DNA from: Propionigenium maris DSM 9537
Lineage (GTDB): Bacteria; Fusobacteriota; Fusobacteriia; Fusobacteriales; Fusobacteriaceae
NCBI RefSeq assembly: GCF_027925155.1
Contig: NZ_BSDY01000006.1
Location: 186,001 to 250,000, forward strand
DNA: 64,000 bases
Direction: 5' to 3'
Below the pieces are notes generated by a model. The model searched no databases and was not told the DNA's origin. It was given only the letters and a program-made list of their open reading frames with translations. Below, one piece after another: positions 54,263 to 64,000 of the stretch (positions are counted from its first letter, which is position 1; each line of letters opens with the position of its first letter). The position numbers and the translations under genes were made by a program.

Positions 54263-54321
54263 TTCTTTGACAATAATCTTTCCAAGGGATATAATTAGTA
54301 GAAAGAACTTTAGGTGGTGTT

Positions 54322-55014
54322 ATGAAGGTGGACGTAACAGGTCACAGGGAGAGGCTCAGAAGAAAGTACAGGGAGGGAGGTTACCATGCCCTGCTGGACT
54401 ATGAGCAGCTGGAACTGATCCTGACCTATGTAATTCCCAGAAGAGATGTAAAACCCATAGCTAAGGAACTTATAGATATATTTGGAAGCCTGGAAGAGGT
54501 AGTAAAAGCACCCACTGAAGACCTGGAGAGGATAGGGGGAGTGGGAGAAAGTACAGCTCTCTTTTTTAATCTCATGGGGGAGATGGCCAAAAGCCTGTTT
54601 AAACAAGGGGCCAAGGGAAGAGATATTACCACCATCTCAGGCACAGAAGACCTTATCAGGTATCTGAGAAATGATATCGGTCACTCCAAGGTGGAGGAGT
54701 TTAAGGTTATATTTTTAAATAACAGCAATAATCTCATAGAGGCGGAGAACCTTTCCACAGGGACCATAGACAGAAGTCCCGTCTATCCAAGGGAGATAGT
54801 GGAGAGGGTGATACACCACCGGGCAAAGTCGGTGATCCTGTCCCACAACCATCCTTCGGGATCGGTAGTGCCCTCTAAAGCCGATATAGAGATAACAGTG
54901 AAGTTGAAGAAGATACTTGAGATACTAGACGTTAGATTACTGGATCATATTATAATAAGTCGGGATTCCTACTGCAGTTTTTTAGAGGAAGGGATCATAG
55001 AACTAGGAGGATAA
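54322..55014 (+). CDS. radC: RadC family JAB-domain protein
   Basis: The 230-residue protein has a helix-hairpin-helix region (LERIGGVGESTALFFN) followed by a JAB/MPN metalloprotease-like domain with VEEFKVIFLNNSNNLI, STGTIDRSPVYPREIVERVI and the metal motif SHNHPSGSVVPSKADIE. RadC was named for radiation repair, but that role is disputed and its true substrate is unknown. The HhH part is degenerate compared with longer RadC proteins. It starts a colinear set with ricT and the methyltransferase, with one- and two-base gaps. Confidence 0.92.
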   Translation: MKVDVTGHRERLRRKYREGGYHALLDYEQLELILTYVIPRRDVKPIAKELIDIFGSLEEVVKAPTEDLERIGGVGESTALFFNLMGEMAKSLFKQGAKGRDITTISGTEDLIRYLRNDIGHSKVEEFKVIFLNNSNNLIEAENLSTGTIDRSPVYPREIVERVIHHRAKSVILSHNHPSGSVVPSKADIEITVKLKKILEILDVRLLDHIIISRDSYCSFLEEGIIELGG

Positions 55015-55015
55015 A

Positions 55016-56212
55016 ATGGAAGAGCAAAAAAAACAGGCTCCTCAGAAGAATAGAGATGAGAAACAAGGGGATAATAGACCTAAGAGCCAGGAGAAGAGAC
55101 CTGGTAAGGCTCCTGAAAAGAAGGGTGAAGGCAGAAGAGGCAAGAACTTCGTAAGGAAGGATGGAGATAAACCTGCACCTAAGAAGGAAGGCAAGGGGGG
55201 AGAAAGAAAGTTCCAGGGAAAGAACAAGGGACCTAGAAAACCCTTCGACAGAGGCCAGGGAAAGAAGCAGGAAGTAAAGGAAGAGGTAAGGGCAGCTGCT
55301 CCTAATGAGGAGAAGGCAGAGGAGCCCAGAGAGATAAAGTACTATAAGGTACTGGGAGTAATGTTTGAGGTAACAAAGAAGAGATATTACTTTGAAGTTG
55401 TGGACAATACAGAGTATAAGAGGGGAGAGAAGGTCCTCGTGGATACTGCAAGGGGTAAGGAGATAGGGGTGGTATATGGTGAAGCCAGAACCCTTCCAGA
55501 TACCGAGCTTGTACTTCCTCTAAAGCCTGTGCTTAAAAAAGCCAGTGTAGAGGAGATTCAGAGATACAACAACCTCAGAGAGGAAGCTGAGGCAGCTTAC
55601 CTTGTATGTAAGCACAAGATAATAAGACACGAGCTTCCAATGAAGCTTGTGGGATCTGAGTTTACCTTTGATAAGTCCAAGCTTATCTTCTACTTTACAG
55701 CTGAGGGAAGAATAGACTTCAGAGAGCTGGTTAAGGACCTGGCGATAGTGTTTAAGCTGAGAATAGAGCTCAGACAGATAGGTGTAAGGGATGAGGCAAG
55801 GATCCTTGGAAGCATAGGTATATGCGGTAAGGAGCTTTGCTGCAGAACATTTATCAACAAGTTTGACTCGGTATCTATTAAGATGGCCAGAGACCAGGGG
55901 CTTGTAATCAACCCGTCCAAGATCTCAGGAGCATGCGGAAGACTTCTCTGCTGTATAAAGTATGAGCACTCTCAGTACTCGGAAGCACTGAAGGGTTACC
56001 CAGCAGTACACCAGGCAGTTGATACTACAAGCGGACCTGGAAAGGTAATGAGTGTAAATCCATTAAATGGCTACCTCTATGTAGATGTATACAACAAGGG
56101 GATCCTTAAGATGACCCTGGATGAGCTTAAGTTCAGCGTAAAGGAAGCTAAGAAGCTTCAGAACAAGCTTAGTGCTGAGGAGAAGAAGCTGAAGACTCTG
56201 GAAAAGGAGTAG
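55016..56212 (+). CDS. ricT: PSP1-domain protein RicT (YaaT) with basic extension
   Basis: RicT is part of the Y-complex (RicA/F/T) that modulates RNase Y maturation in Bacillus. The PSP1 core (about residues 105-380) shows KRYYFEVVDNTEYKRGEKVLVDT, FYFTAEGRIDFRELVKDLA, RIELRQIGVRDEARILG, GICGKELCCRTF and SGACGRLLCCIKYEH, with the cysteine pairs of the iron-sulfur site. The first 100 residues are a low-complexity Lys/Pro/Gly/Arg extension absent from Bacillus YaaT, probably RNA- or partner-binding. The partners RicA and RicF are not in the window. Confidence 0.9.
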   Translation: MEEQKKQAPQKNRDEKQGDNRPKSQEKRPGKAPEKKGEGRRGKNFVRKDGDKPAPKKEGKGGERKFQGKNKGPRKPFDRGQGKKQEVKEEVRAAAPNEEKAEEPREIKYYKVLGVMFEVTKKRYYFEVVDNTEYKRGEKVLVDTARGKEIGVVYGEARTLPDTELVLPLKPVLKKASVEEIQRYNNLREEAEAAYLVCKHKIIRHELPMKLVGSEFTFDKSKLIFYFTAEGRIDFRELVKDLAIVFKLRIELRQIGVRDEARILGSIGICGKELCCRTFINKFDSVSIKMARDQGLVINPSKISGACGRLLCCIKYEHSQYSEALKGYPAVHQAVDTTSGPGKVMSVNPLNGYLYVDVYNKGILKMTLDELKFSVKEAKKLQNKLSAEEKKLKTLEKE

Positions 56213-56214
56213 AG

Positions 56215-56922
56215 ATGCTAGAGGATAAGATAGAAAGAGCCCGGGAGATCCTAGAGGATGAGGATATAACCCTTCTAGATGACGGGGCAGATATAATTCA
56301 AAAGAAGCAGGGATTCAGGTTTGGGGCAGATGCAGTGATCCTGGCTGAATTCTATAGAGGGAAAAGCAGGGCTAAGATCCTGGAGATAGGGAGCGGGACG
56401 GGGATTATACCCATCCTTCTCTGTCAGAGGAATGCAGCCTCGGATATAACAGCTCTGGAGATACAGAGGGAGATGGCGGAACTCACCCAGAGAAACCTCA
56501 GGAGAAACTCCATGGAGGACAGGGTAAGGGTCCTCAATATGGATGTGAAGGAGCTCAGGGAGGGGAATACCTATGACTGTGTGATCTCCAATCCCCCCTA
56601 TATGACCATAGACGGGAAGAAGATAAATCCCAATGACAGTAGGGCGGTAGCCAGGCACGAGATAAGCCTCAACCTGAGGGAGCTTGTGGAGAATGCAAAG
56701 CGACTCCTGAAGCCCAGGGGACAGTTCTATATGATCCACAGAAGCTACAGGCTTTCTGAGATCCTGGTAGAGCTGGAGAGAAACGACTTCTCTCCCAAGA
56801 GGATAAGAAGTGTATATTCAGACAGGTTTTCCGAGGCCAAGCTGGTCCTTGTGGAAGCCTCCAAGGGAAGAAGGGAGAAGCTCACCATAGAGCAGCCCCT
56901 CTATCTGGATGAAAGAGAATAA
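56215..56922 (+). CDS. tRNA1(Val) (adenine-N6)-methyltransferase-like
   Basis: The 235-residue protein is a Rossmann methyltransferase of the TrmN6/YabB type. GFRFGADAVILAEFY precedes the SAM motif ILEIGSGTGIIPILLCQR, then ALEIQREMAELTQRN, and the adenine-N6 catalytic motif VISNPPYMTIDG. RPRGQFYMIHRSYRLSEIL ends the domain. The reaction is m6A at tRNA position 37 in E. coli; the target here is inferred. It follows ricT by two bases and ends the colinear set at a strong terminator. Confidence 0.88.
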   Translation: MLEDKIERAREILEDEDITLLDDGADIIQKKQGFRFGADAVILAEFYRGKSRAKILEIGSGTGIIPILLCQRNAASDITALEIQREMAELTQRNLRRNSMEDRVRVLNMDVKELREGNTYDCVISNPPYMTIDGKKINPNDSRAVARHEISLNLRELVENAKRLLKPRGQFYMIHRSYRLSEILVELERNDFSPKRIRSVYSDRFSEAKLVLVEASKGRREKLTIEQPLYLDERE

Positions 56923-56957
56923 AAAGGTGAGATCCTTAATGGATCTCACCTTTTTTT
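56922..56957 (+). terminator. Intrinsic terminator
   Basis: AAAAAGGTGAGATCC/GGATCTCACCTTTTT stem with TTAAT loop and T tract. Confidence 0.94.
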
Positions 56958-57008
56958 AATATTAAGATATAGAATTTTAGATATTAAATTTATGGGAATA
57001 CAGCTTCA

Positions 57009-57494
57009 CTCCCTTTGGGAGCAAGGCACTTTCTTACCATGATGCAAGAAAGTACCCAAAGAAGATCTAGTCCTACATAATGTCTCTGTTGTAGAGAGTT
57101 AATATACGACCTTTTTTAGCTACAATCACAACTCTGTGGGGAAAGATCAGTGTAAAACGTTATGATAAACTTAACCTGCTTAACGGTCTAGAAAAAAATT
57201 TGGAGTACAAAGCCACATCGACTATTCCGGACGCTTTAACCCTTTAAAATAAGAGGTTAAAGGCCGACTGCAGGTCACCACCGGGCTTCAATTATTACTT
57301 AAACTTTGTTTCGTCAAACAGTATAGGTTCTATCTATCCCACTAGCTCTTAATTTATAAAATAAATTCTAGAGACATGGGAGTTTGTTTGTCCAGAGCCT
57401 ATGAAAAGAAAGGAAAACCTTACTCTGCTGAAAAAGGTGATTACCAGAAGTCTTGATCTTCTTTGGTTCATTTCTTGTATCAAGACAAGAAATA
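57009..57494 (+). repeat. A-B composite with a hairpin inserted in B
   Basis: A: small hairpin CTCCC/GGGAG at 57009-57021, end hairpin 57025-57056 (loop with GAT matching ATC only), P1 GACC/GGTC, and P2 replaced by ATCA-C-AAC/GTT-A-TGAT. B: GGTTCTATCT (57326-57335) and AGAGCC (57393-57398) are normally adjacent, but 57 bases (57336-57392) are inserted exactly in that hairpin's loop. The insert is itself a palindrome (TCCCA/TGGGA, AATTTAT/ATAAATT). End hairpin has CTTGAT/ATCAAG. Confidence 0.85.
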
Positions 57495-57506
57495 AGCTTA
57501 TATCCT

Positions 57507-59075
57507 TTATAGCTTAATTGGGGTGTAGTTTTGGATGATCTCCTTATAGTTTTCTCTGAAGGTTTTGATTGTTTCAGGGAGTATCTCCATCATCCTGGTA
57601 GGGGTAACACCCTCCTCTCCCAGGGTATCCCTGACCATATCCCCTGCAAGTCCGTGGATAAAGACTCCCAGGGAGGAAGCTTCCATAGGGGAAAGTCTGA
57701 AGGATGCCAGGGCAGAGGCCAGGATGCCCACCAGAACATCTCCGCTTCCTGCAACCCCCATACCACTGTTCCCAGTGGGGTTTATGAAGATCTCTCCCTC
57801 TGGGGAGGCTATGAGGGTAGAGGCATCCTTGAGGATTACATGGGAGTTGTAGTTTCTGGCGACCTCCCTGAGGAGCTCCACCCTTTCCCTCTCGATTTCC
57901 TCTATATATCTGCCGCTCAAGCCTGCAAACTCCCCCATGTGGGGGGTGAGGATAGTTGCTCCCTCTCTGGATCTCAGTAGCGGGAGGCTGTCCTTAAGAG
58001 CTGTGAGGCCGTCCCCGTCTATGATGAGGGTTCCGGTAAAGGTAGAGACAAACTCCCTTACAAGCTCACTAGTCTGAGGATCTAGGGAGATGCCGGAACC
58101 TATGGCTACCACGTCGCAGGAATCCCCCCTCATCAGCAGTTCCTTGAGGTTATCTGGGGAGAGGGACCCTCCGGGGGTTGCCCCTCCCTCTATAAAGACA
58201 ACCTCCCTGGCAGAGGGAGCCACAGAATCTATGACCCTTCTAGTGGAGAAGAGGTAGGAGTATCCCCCGCCCCCCTGGATAAAGGAGTAGCAGTTGAAGT
58301 AGGGAGCTCCCAGATAGGTATCGCAACCTGAGATAAAGAGAGCCCTTCCGAAGCTGCCCTTGTGTCCCACAGGATTTCTCCGGGGAAGGGGGCCAGGGAG
58401 GTTGAGTTTGACGGAACTATCCTCTATGAGGTCCTCTCCCATGGATATATTGCAGTTGGCCAGGCGGGGGACATAGGTTCTTCCTCTTCCGATAAAGTGG
58501 CCGTACTTTGGGAGTCCAAAGGAGATGGTGGCATCACTTTTAACAGCACTTCCCAGGGGGAGACCGCTCTCTGAGGAGAGGCCTGTGGGGATATCCAGGG
58601 AGATCTTGTATCCCCCGCAGGAGTTTATCATCTCCACAACCTCCTTTATGGGAGATTTTAGTCTGGAGTTTAAACCCGTTCCAAGGAGGGCATCTATGAT
58701 TATGCATCCCTCGGACAGGTCGCTGCATATAGAGGGAAGATCAAGGTCCTCTACATCTTCTATGTGAACCCTGAGTTTCTTGAGAATATTGTAGTTGGTA
58801 AGAGCCGCTCCCCTGTACTTCTTAGGGGAGTGGGTGAGGACCACCCTTATATCCCTGTTGTAGGAGTGGATCTTTCTGGCAAGGGCCAGACCATCCCCTC
58901 CATTATTTCCAGGTCCGCAGAAGAAGATAAAGGGGGAGTTCAGCAGGTTGTTATCCCTTAAAAAGTAGTAGGCTCCCAGAGCTGCATTCTCCATAAGCAT
59001 CTCCTGGGAGATCCCGTAATCCCTCATATACCTCTCATCCAAACTTCTCATCTCGCTTCCAGATAAAACTTTCAT
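57507..59075 (-). CDS. nnr: Bifunctional NAD(P)H-hydrate epimerase/dehydratase
   Basis: The protein repairs hydrated NADH and NADPH. The N-terminal epimerase domain (about 1-215) shows SGSEMRSLDERYMRDYGIS, FFCGPGNNGGDGLALARKI, IIDALLGTGL and SLDIPTGLSSESG. The C-terminal dehydratase domain (ribokinase-like) shows HKGSFGRALFISGCDTYLGAPYF, TLIIDGDGLTAL, TILTPHMGEFA and GNSGMGVAGSGDVLVGILASAL with its catalytic aspartate. Length 522 aa is standard for the fusion. It is a single-gene unit, with GGAGAGG before the start. Confidence 0.95.
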   Translation of the reverse strand: MKVLSGSEMRSLDERYMRDYGISQEMLMENAALGAYYFLRDNNLLNSPFIFFCGPGNNGGDGLALARKIHSYNRDIRVVLTHSPKKYRGAALTNYNILKKLRVHIEDVEDLDLPSICSDLSEGCIIIDALLGTGLNSRLKSPIKEVVEMINSCGGYKISLDIPTGLSSESGLPLGSAVKSDATISFGLPKYGHFIGRGRTYVPRLANCNISMGEDLIEDSSVKLNLPGPLPRRNPVGHKGSFGRALFISGCDTYLGAPYFNCYSFIQGGGGYSYLFSTRRVIDSVAPSAREVVFIEGGATPGGSLSPDNLKELLMRGDSCDVVAIGSGISLDPQTSELVREFVSTFTGTLIIDGDGLTALKDSLPLLRSREGATILTPHMGEFAGLSGRYIEEIERERVELLREVARNYNSHVILKDASTLIASPEGEIFINPTGNSGMGVAGSGDVLVGILASALASFRLSPMEASSLGVFIHGLAGDMVRDTLGEEGVTPTRMMEILPETIKTFRENYKEIIQNYTPIKL

Positions 59076-59241
59076 ACCTCTCCTCCTAAAAAATAATCTA
59101 TGAAAGTATTGTTAGATGATATCCATAACTTCCTTTTCTCCCACAAAAATAAGTGGAAAAGTATAATTTGTTTGGAGGGAATAAATCTGTTAAAATCTTA
59201 GTAATAATCGGAAATAATAAGGTGTGAAAGAGGAGGAGGCT

Positions 59242-61227
<1,986 letters not shown>

Positions 61228-61232
61228 GAATA

Positions 61233-61420
61233 GTTCATTTCTTTTGGTCAGCAAAAGAAACGAACCAAAGAAAACTGACCCTCATCTAAAATGTTTTATA
61301 AGCAGGTTATTTCTATACGGCTTTTATCAGCTACAGTCCTCGGCTGTCGTCTGCGGAACTTATTCTGTGGGACAGCCTAGCATATATCTGAGTACAAAGT
61401 TTAATCAACTTAGATGAGGG
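61233..61420 (+). repeat. Element A, forward solo copy
   Basis: End hairpin 61233-61265 with loop GGTCAG matching CTGACC near 61275-61280. Outer helix CCTCATCTAA/TTAGATGAGG (61280-61289 with 61410-61419), a different sequence from other copies. P1 GGCT/AGCC (61319-61322 with 61374-61377). It lies directly after uvrB. Confidence 0.88.
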
Positions 61421-61493
61421 AAGAGTGAATTTAGAGAGTTTGGAAAGAATATCACGAAAAAGACAAGAAGATGGTGTAGGATAGGGAATACCA

Positions 61494-61611
61494 ACCCTCA
61501 TCCTTTATATGGTTTCTCCCTAGCTAGGGAGAAACCAAAGTAGAGAGTTTTAAGGTAAGGGATCTTAGACTCCCTTCTCCTTGGATAGGGAGAAGGGCTG
61601 GGATTGAGGGT
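61494..61611 (+). repeat. Repeat E, full MITE-like copy
   Basis: Terminal inverted repeats ACCCTCATCC and GGGATTGAGGGT enclose two palindromes: GGTTTCTCCC/GGGAGAAACC (61511-61536) and CCCTTCTCC/GGGAGAAGGG (61572-61597). It ends 14 bases before the DUF559 gene. Confidence 0.75.
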
Positions 61612-61625
61612 GGAAGGAGCAAGGT

Positions 61626-61991
61626 ATGCCAAGAAAACTTTATGATAAACCATCCACAGAGGAAAAGAGAAGAAATCTAAAGAAGAATCAAACAGAAGCC
61701 GAAGAGATGCTTTGGAATAAATTGAGAAATAGACAATTCATGGGGCTAAAGTTTAGGAGACAGTATGGTGTAGGGGATTACATAGCTGACTTTTACTGCC
61801 CTAAGCTGAAGCTTGTGATAGAGGTGGACGGGGAGATTCATGAGAGCATAGAGGCAAGGGAGTATGATAGAATTAGGGATGAATACTTCAACAGCCTGGG
61901 GATAAAGACAATCAGGGTAAAAAATCACGAGGTCAAAGGGGATATAGAGGGGTTATTGACAACCATCATCCTTCCTATGGTTTCTCTCTAA
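61626..61991 (+). CDS. DUF559 endonuclease-like protein
   Basis: The 121-residue protein belongs to DUF559 (Vsr-related, PD-(D/E)XK-like). KNQTEAEEMLWNKLRNRQFMG and KFRRQYGVGDYIADFYCPKLKLVIEVDGEIH carry the catalytic aspartate, the E-x-D pair and following histidine; REYDRIRDEYFNSLGIKTIRVKNHEV is the rest of the fold. DUF559 genes often sit among short palindromic repeats in other genomes, and here a full repeat E precedes the gene and a second half copy overlaps its last codons. The role, possibly strand nicking or repeat mobility, is not established. Confidence 0.88.
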   Translation: MPRKLYDKPSTEEKRRNLKKNQTEAEEMLWNKLRNRQFMGLKFRRQYGVGDYIADFYCPKLKLVIEVDGEIHESIEAREYDRIRDEYFNSLGIKTIRVKNHEVKGDIEGLLTTIILPMVSL

Positions 61992-62006
61992 CTAAGGAGA
62001 AATCGA
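61961..62006 (+). repeat. Repeat E, partial copy over the DUF559 stop
   Basis: AACCATCATCC followed by GGTTTCTCTCTAACTAAGGAGAAATC. The last ten or so codons and the stop of DUF559 (61989-61991) lie inside it. Confidence 0.65.
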
Positions 62007-62045
62007 AGATTTAGATTATAGAGCATAAAGATATTGGGGGCATCT

Positions 62046-63782
62046 ATGAATAGCAGTCAATTAATAGAGAAGCTAAATAGGTTTTATGATAAACTTGGAA
62101 GTGATAAAAAATATAGTTTTCTAATAACTGGTAAATGGGGTATTGGAAAGACTCATACTTACAAAGAGTTTGCAAGAGAGAAAGAGCAAAAGTATTATTC
62201 TTTGTTTGGTATTTCTAACTTGAGAGAGTTGGAAGTAATGATGCTAAAGGAAAATAAATTTCCAGCTTTAAATAAAATAGAATCTAATACAGAAACAAAA
62301 TTTATAAGGAATCTTATAAAAGGTTTTCTTAAAGATAAGATTAAATTGCAAAATACTCTTGAAGCAATTTCTATAAATAATTTAGTCGAGATGTCTACCA
62401 TTAAAGATTTAAACTATAGCCCAAAATCAATAGTATGTTTTGATGATTTAGAAAGATGTAAAATACCAATGGAAGATTTAATGGGATTCATAGAAAGAGT
62501 TAAGCAAAAAACGAATGTAGTGGTTTTATGTAATAAAGACGTGATAGATGAAGATCAGAAAAAAGTATATAAAACCTATAAGGAAAAAGTAATTGATTTT
62601 ACGTATTCATTGGAAGAAATAGAGGATGAAGTGATTTTAGGAAAACTAAAATCTTCAAAGTTAAAACTTTCAGCAGATATGGAGATCATGATTTTAGAAG
62701 AGTTTAAACAACATTGTAAGGATAACCTTAGAGTTCTTGAAAAACTTGTTCATCTATATGAGGAGTTGATGTTTGATTTAGAAGAGAGAGAACTAACTCA
62801 CGAAGGGAAGAAAAAACTTCTAAGAGTTTGTTTTTATATAGTTTGTGAAAATGAACTGCACCTTATTAAGGAATATATTAAAAACCACTGGAATAGAATT
62901 GATAATTTGATAAATAGCTCATCGCAATTCAAACAAAAGGAAGAGATAGATCTAGAAAAAAGAAAAATGAAAGAAGAAGAGTTTAGGCTTGAGAAATATA
63001 GTAATGTTTATGAATTTTACAACAAAAATTTGTGTGAAAGAATAGAAAATTATTACTTTGGAGCGAAAGAAAACATAAACGAAATTGTAATTGAGTTAGG
63101 GTGGAAGCTTGATAAGACTTCAGGTTTTTTAAATAATTGTATAAAAAAATATGTTTATCTAACAACAGAAGGACATGTAGAATTAGTAAAAAAGCTGGAG
63201 AAATATGTGGAAGAAAATAATCAAAAAGAATACTACAATCAAAGATTATCAGTTGAACTGTACTTTCATTATCTTTATTTATGTGAAGTTACATCATTGA
63301 ATCCCAAAAATGAGATAAAGAAATTTTTGATTGATATGATTGGGAACTATCCAAGGTATGAAATGGGAAATTACTGGAGTTTGAGTAGTTTAAGGTCTAC
63401 ATTTAAAGGTAGTATATATAAGAAGTTTTCAGAGGAAATAAAAAGAGTATCTGATGAAGTGGAAAAGAGACACTTAGAAGAGAAGGAGAACAACTTTATT
63501 GAGCTTATTAAGAAAAAGGAATACGTTAAGGCAGAGAAGGAATTTATAAAATTTATAAAGCCTAATAAATTTCCAGCAGCTGTTTTGGAGTATTTTGATT
63601 ATGATTTTTCTAATAAGATGACATTTGAAGAATGGCAATTTTGGACAATGTTAGTTTCTCTTTTAAAGGAGTCAAAGTTTGAAAAATTAACGGAATTAAG
63701 AAAAATGATAGAAACTCATGAAGAGATCACTACTCCAAGAAGAGAGTGTTTTTTAGAAATTTTAAATAGTAAAGAAATTTAA
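62046..63782 (+). CDS. KAP-like P-loop NTPase, possible defence protein
   Basis: The 578-residue protein has Walker A GKWGIGKT (residues 29-36) and Walker B SIVCFDDLERC (aspartates 133-134), then VVVLCNKDVI as sensor 1. DDLER followed by a DLMGFIERV-type helix is characteristic of KAP NTPases, several of which act in phage exclusion. The C-terminal 300 residues are helical, highly charged and unrecognised; no membrane helices are evident, although many KAP proteins have them. The gene is much more AT-rich than uvrB next door, suggesting transfer. ATG 62046 is preferred over TTG 62034. Confidence 0.72.
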   Translation: MNSSQLIEKLNRFYDKLGSDKKYSFLITGKWGIGKTHTYKEFAREKEQKYYSLFGISNLRELEVMMLKENKFPALNKIESNTETKFIRNLIKGFLKDKIKLQNTLEAISINNLVEMSTIKDLNYSPKSIVCFDDLERCKIPMEDLMGFIERVKQKTNVVVLCNKDVIDEDQKKVYKTYKEKVIDFTYSLEEIEDEVILGKLKSSKLKLSADMEIMILEEFKQHCKDNLRVLEKLVHLYEELMFDLEERELTHEGKKKLLRVCFYIVCENELHLIKEYIKNHWNRIDNLINSSSQFKQKEEIDLEKRKMKEEEFRLEKYSNVYEFYNKNLCERIENYYFGAKENINEIVIELGWKLDKTSGFLNNCIKKYVYLTTEGHVELVKKLEKYVEENNQKEYYNQRLSVELYFHYLYLCEVTSLNPKNEIKKFLIDMIGNYPRYEMGNYWSLSSLRSTFKGSIYKKFSEEIKRVSDEVEKRHLEEKENNFIELIKKKEYVKAEKEFIKFIKPNKFPAAVLEYFDYDFSNKMTFEEWQFWTMLVSLLKESKFEKLTELRKMIETHEEITTPRRECFLEILNSKEI

Positions 63783-63789
63783 TTGTCTG

Positions 63790-63983
63790 AGAAGGTCGAT
63801 TTAGCTTTGTACTAAGAAATTAGCTAGACCACTTTACAGAATAAGTTCCGCAGTGATATGCTATGATTTTAACAAGAGGAACGAGGACTGTAGCTTATAA
63901 AGGGCTTAGATTAATAATATAGCAAGGAAGACATTTTCGAAGACTTGATTTCTTGATTACTTCTGTATCAAGACAGAAGTAAC
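63790..63983 (-). repeat. Element A, reverse copy with B-type end hairpin
   Basis: Minus-strand reading: conserved GCTACAGTCCTCG and CTGCGGAACTTA strands, P1 GCCC/GGTC with one mismatch, and end hairpin GTTACTTCTGT/ACAGAAGTAA (63955-63983) with loop CTTGAT matching ATCAAG. The outer helix is not well kept. It occupies the right edge of the window. Confidence 0.8.
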
Positions 63984-64000
63984 GAAATAGATTTATCAAC

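Overview
The window looks like chromosomal DNA from a low-GC, Gram-negative anaerobe, most likely a member of the Fusobacteriota (Propionigenium/Ilyobacter-like). This is inferred, not proven. The reasons are a Kdo transferase (waaA) and a lipoprotein-release ABC pair, which imply an outer membrane with LPS; Firmicute-like features alongside them (a CIRCE-controlled groESL, long-form HPF, RicT/PSP1, ylxM-ffh, nrdR, DivIC/FtsB); and sharp AGGAGG ribosome binding sites. No rRNA, tRNA or CRISPR array was seen.

Layout. 1-680: end of an unknown gene, a structured block resembling an IS200/IS605-type right end, and a dispersed repeat. 690-9751: housekeeping genes (outer-membrane protein, ymdB, prmA, cmk, yibQ-like deacetylase, waaA, trmB, purA). 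10430-12500: ylxM-ffh-rpsP under a consensus promoter. 12.5-16.8 kb: accessory region with an HNH protein and an AT-rich cassette of candidate ncRNA, reverse transcriptase and SLATT membrane protein, which looks like an RT-based anti-phage system. 16.8-31 kb: the radical-SAM/TIGR03915 repair-like pair, dacB lipoprotein, GNAT, VOC and MerR genes (the MerR gene is frameshifted), DUF4132, a 46-aa membrane peptide, ade, luxS and DUF188. 30.9-32.9 kb: groESL behind a perfect CIRCE. 33.1-39.8 kb: a ten-gene colinear run (pepT-like, mreC, unknown, recO, EIIA, nrdR, aroQ, DUF368, ftsB-like, glpX). 40-44 kb: an ArsR/SmtB-type sensor and a Zn/Cd/Pb P-type ATPase with an SmtB-like operator. 44.7-48.2 kb (minus strand): holA and a thiamine-type ABC permease and binding protein without an ATPase. 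48.4-51 kb: lolCE-lolD and hpf. 51.2-54.2 kb: cobU-cobS-cobC-cobT. 54.3-56.9 kb: radC, ricT, trmN6-like. 57.5-61.2 kb: nnr and uvrB. 61.5-63.8 kb: a DUF559 nuclease embedded in MITE-like repeats and an AT-rich KAP-like NTPase.

The most striking signal is in the gaps between genes. Two families of roughly 170-280 bp elements, here called A and B, occupy most large intergenic spaces: about 12 copies of A and 11-12 of B in 64 kb, often joined as an A-B composite of about 430-490 bp. They are highly structured. Helix sequences differ from copy to copy while pairing is kept. Each element ends in a long hairpin whose loop is complementary to a short flanking segment, and that loop-flank match is also kept while its sequence changes (for example CTTGAT with ATCAAG, CTTGAA with TTCAAG, GGTCAG with CTGACC, TGTCC with GGACA). 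This behaves like a conserved pseudoknot in a dispersed element. I do not recognise it as a described family; a genome-wide and Rfam comparison would decide. Smaller repeat families C, D and E are also present.
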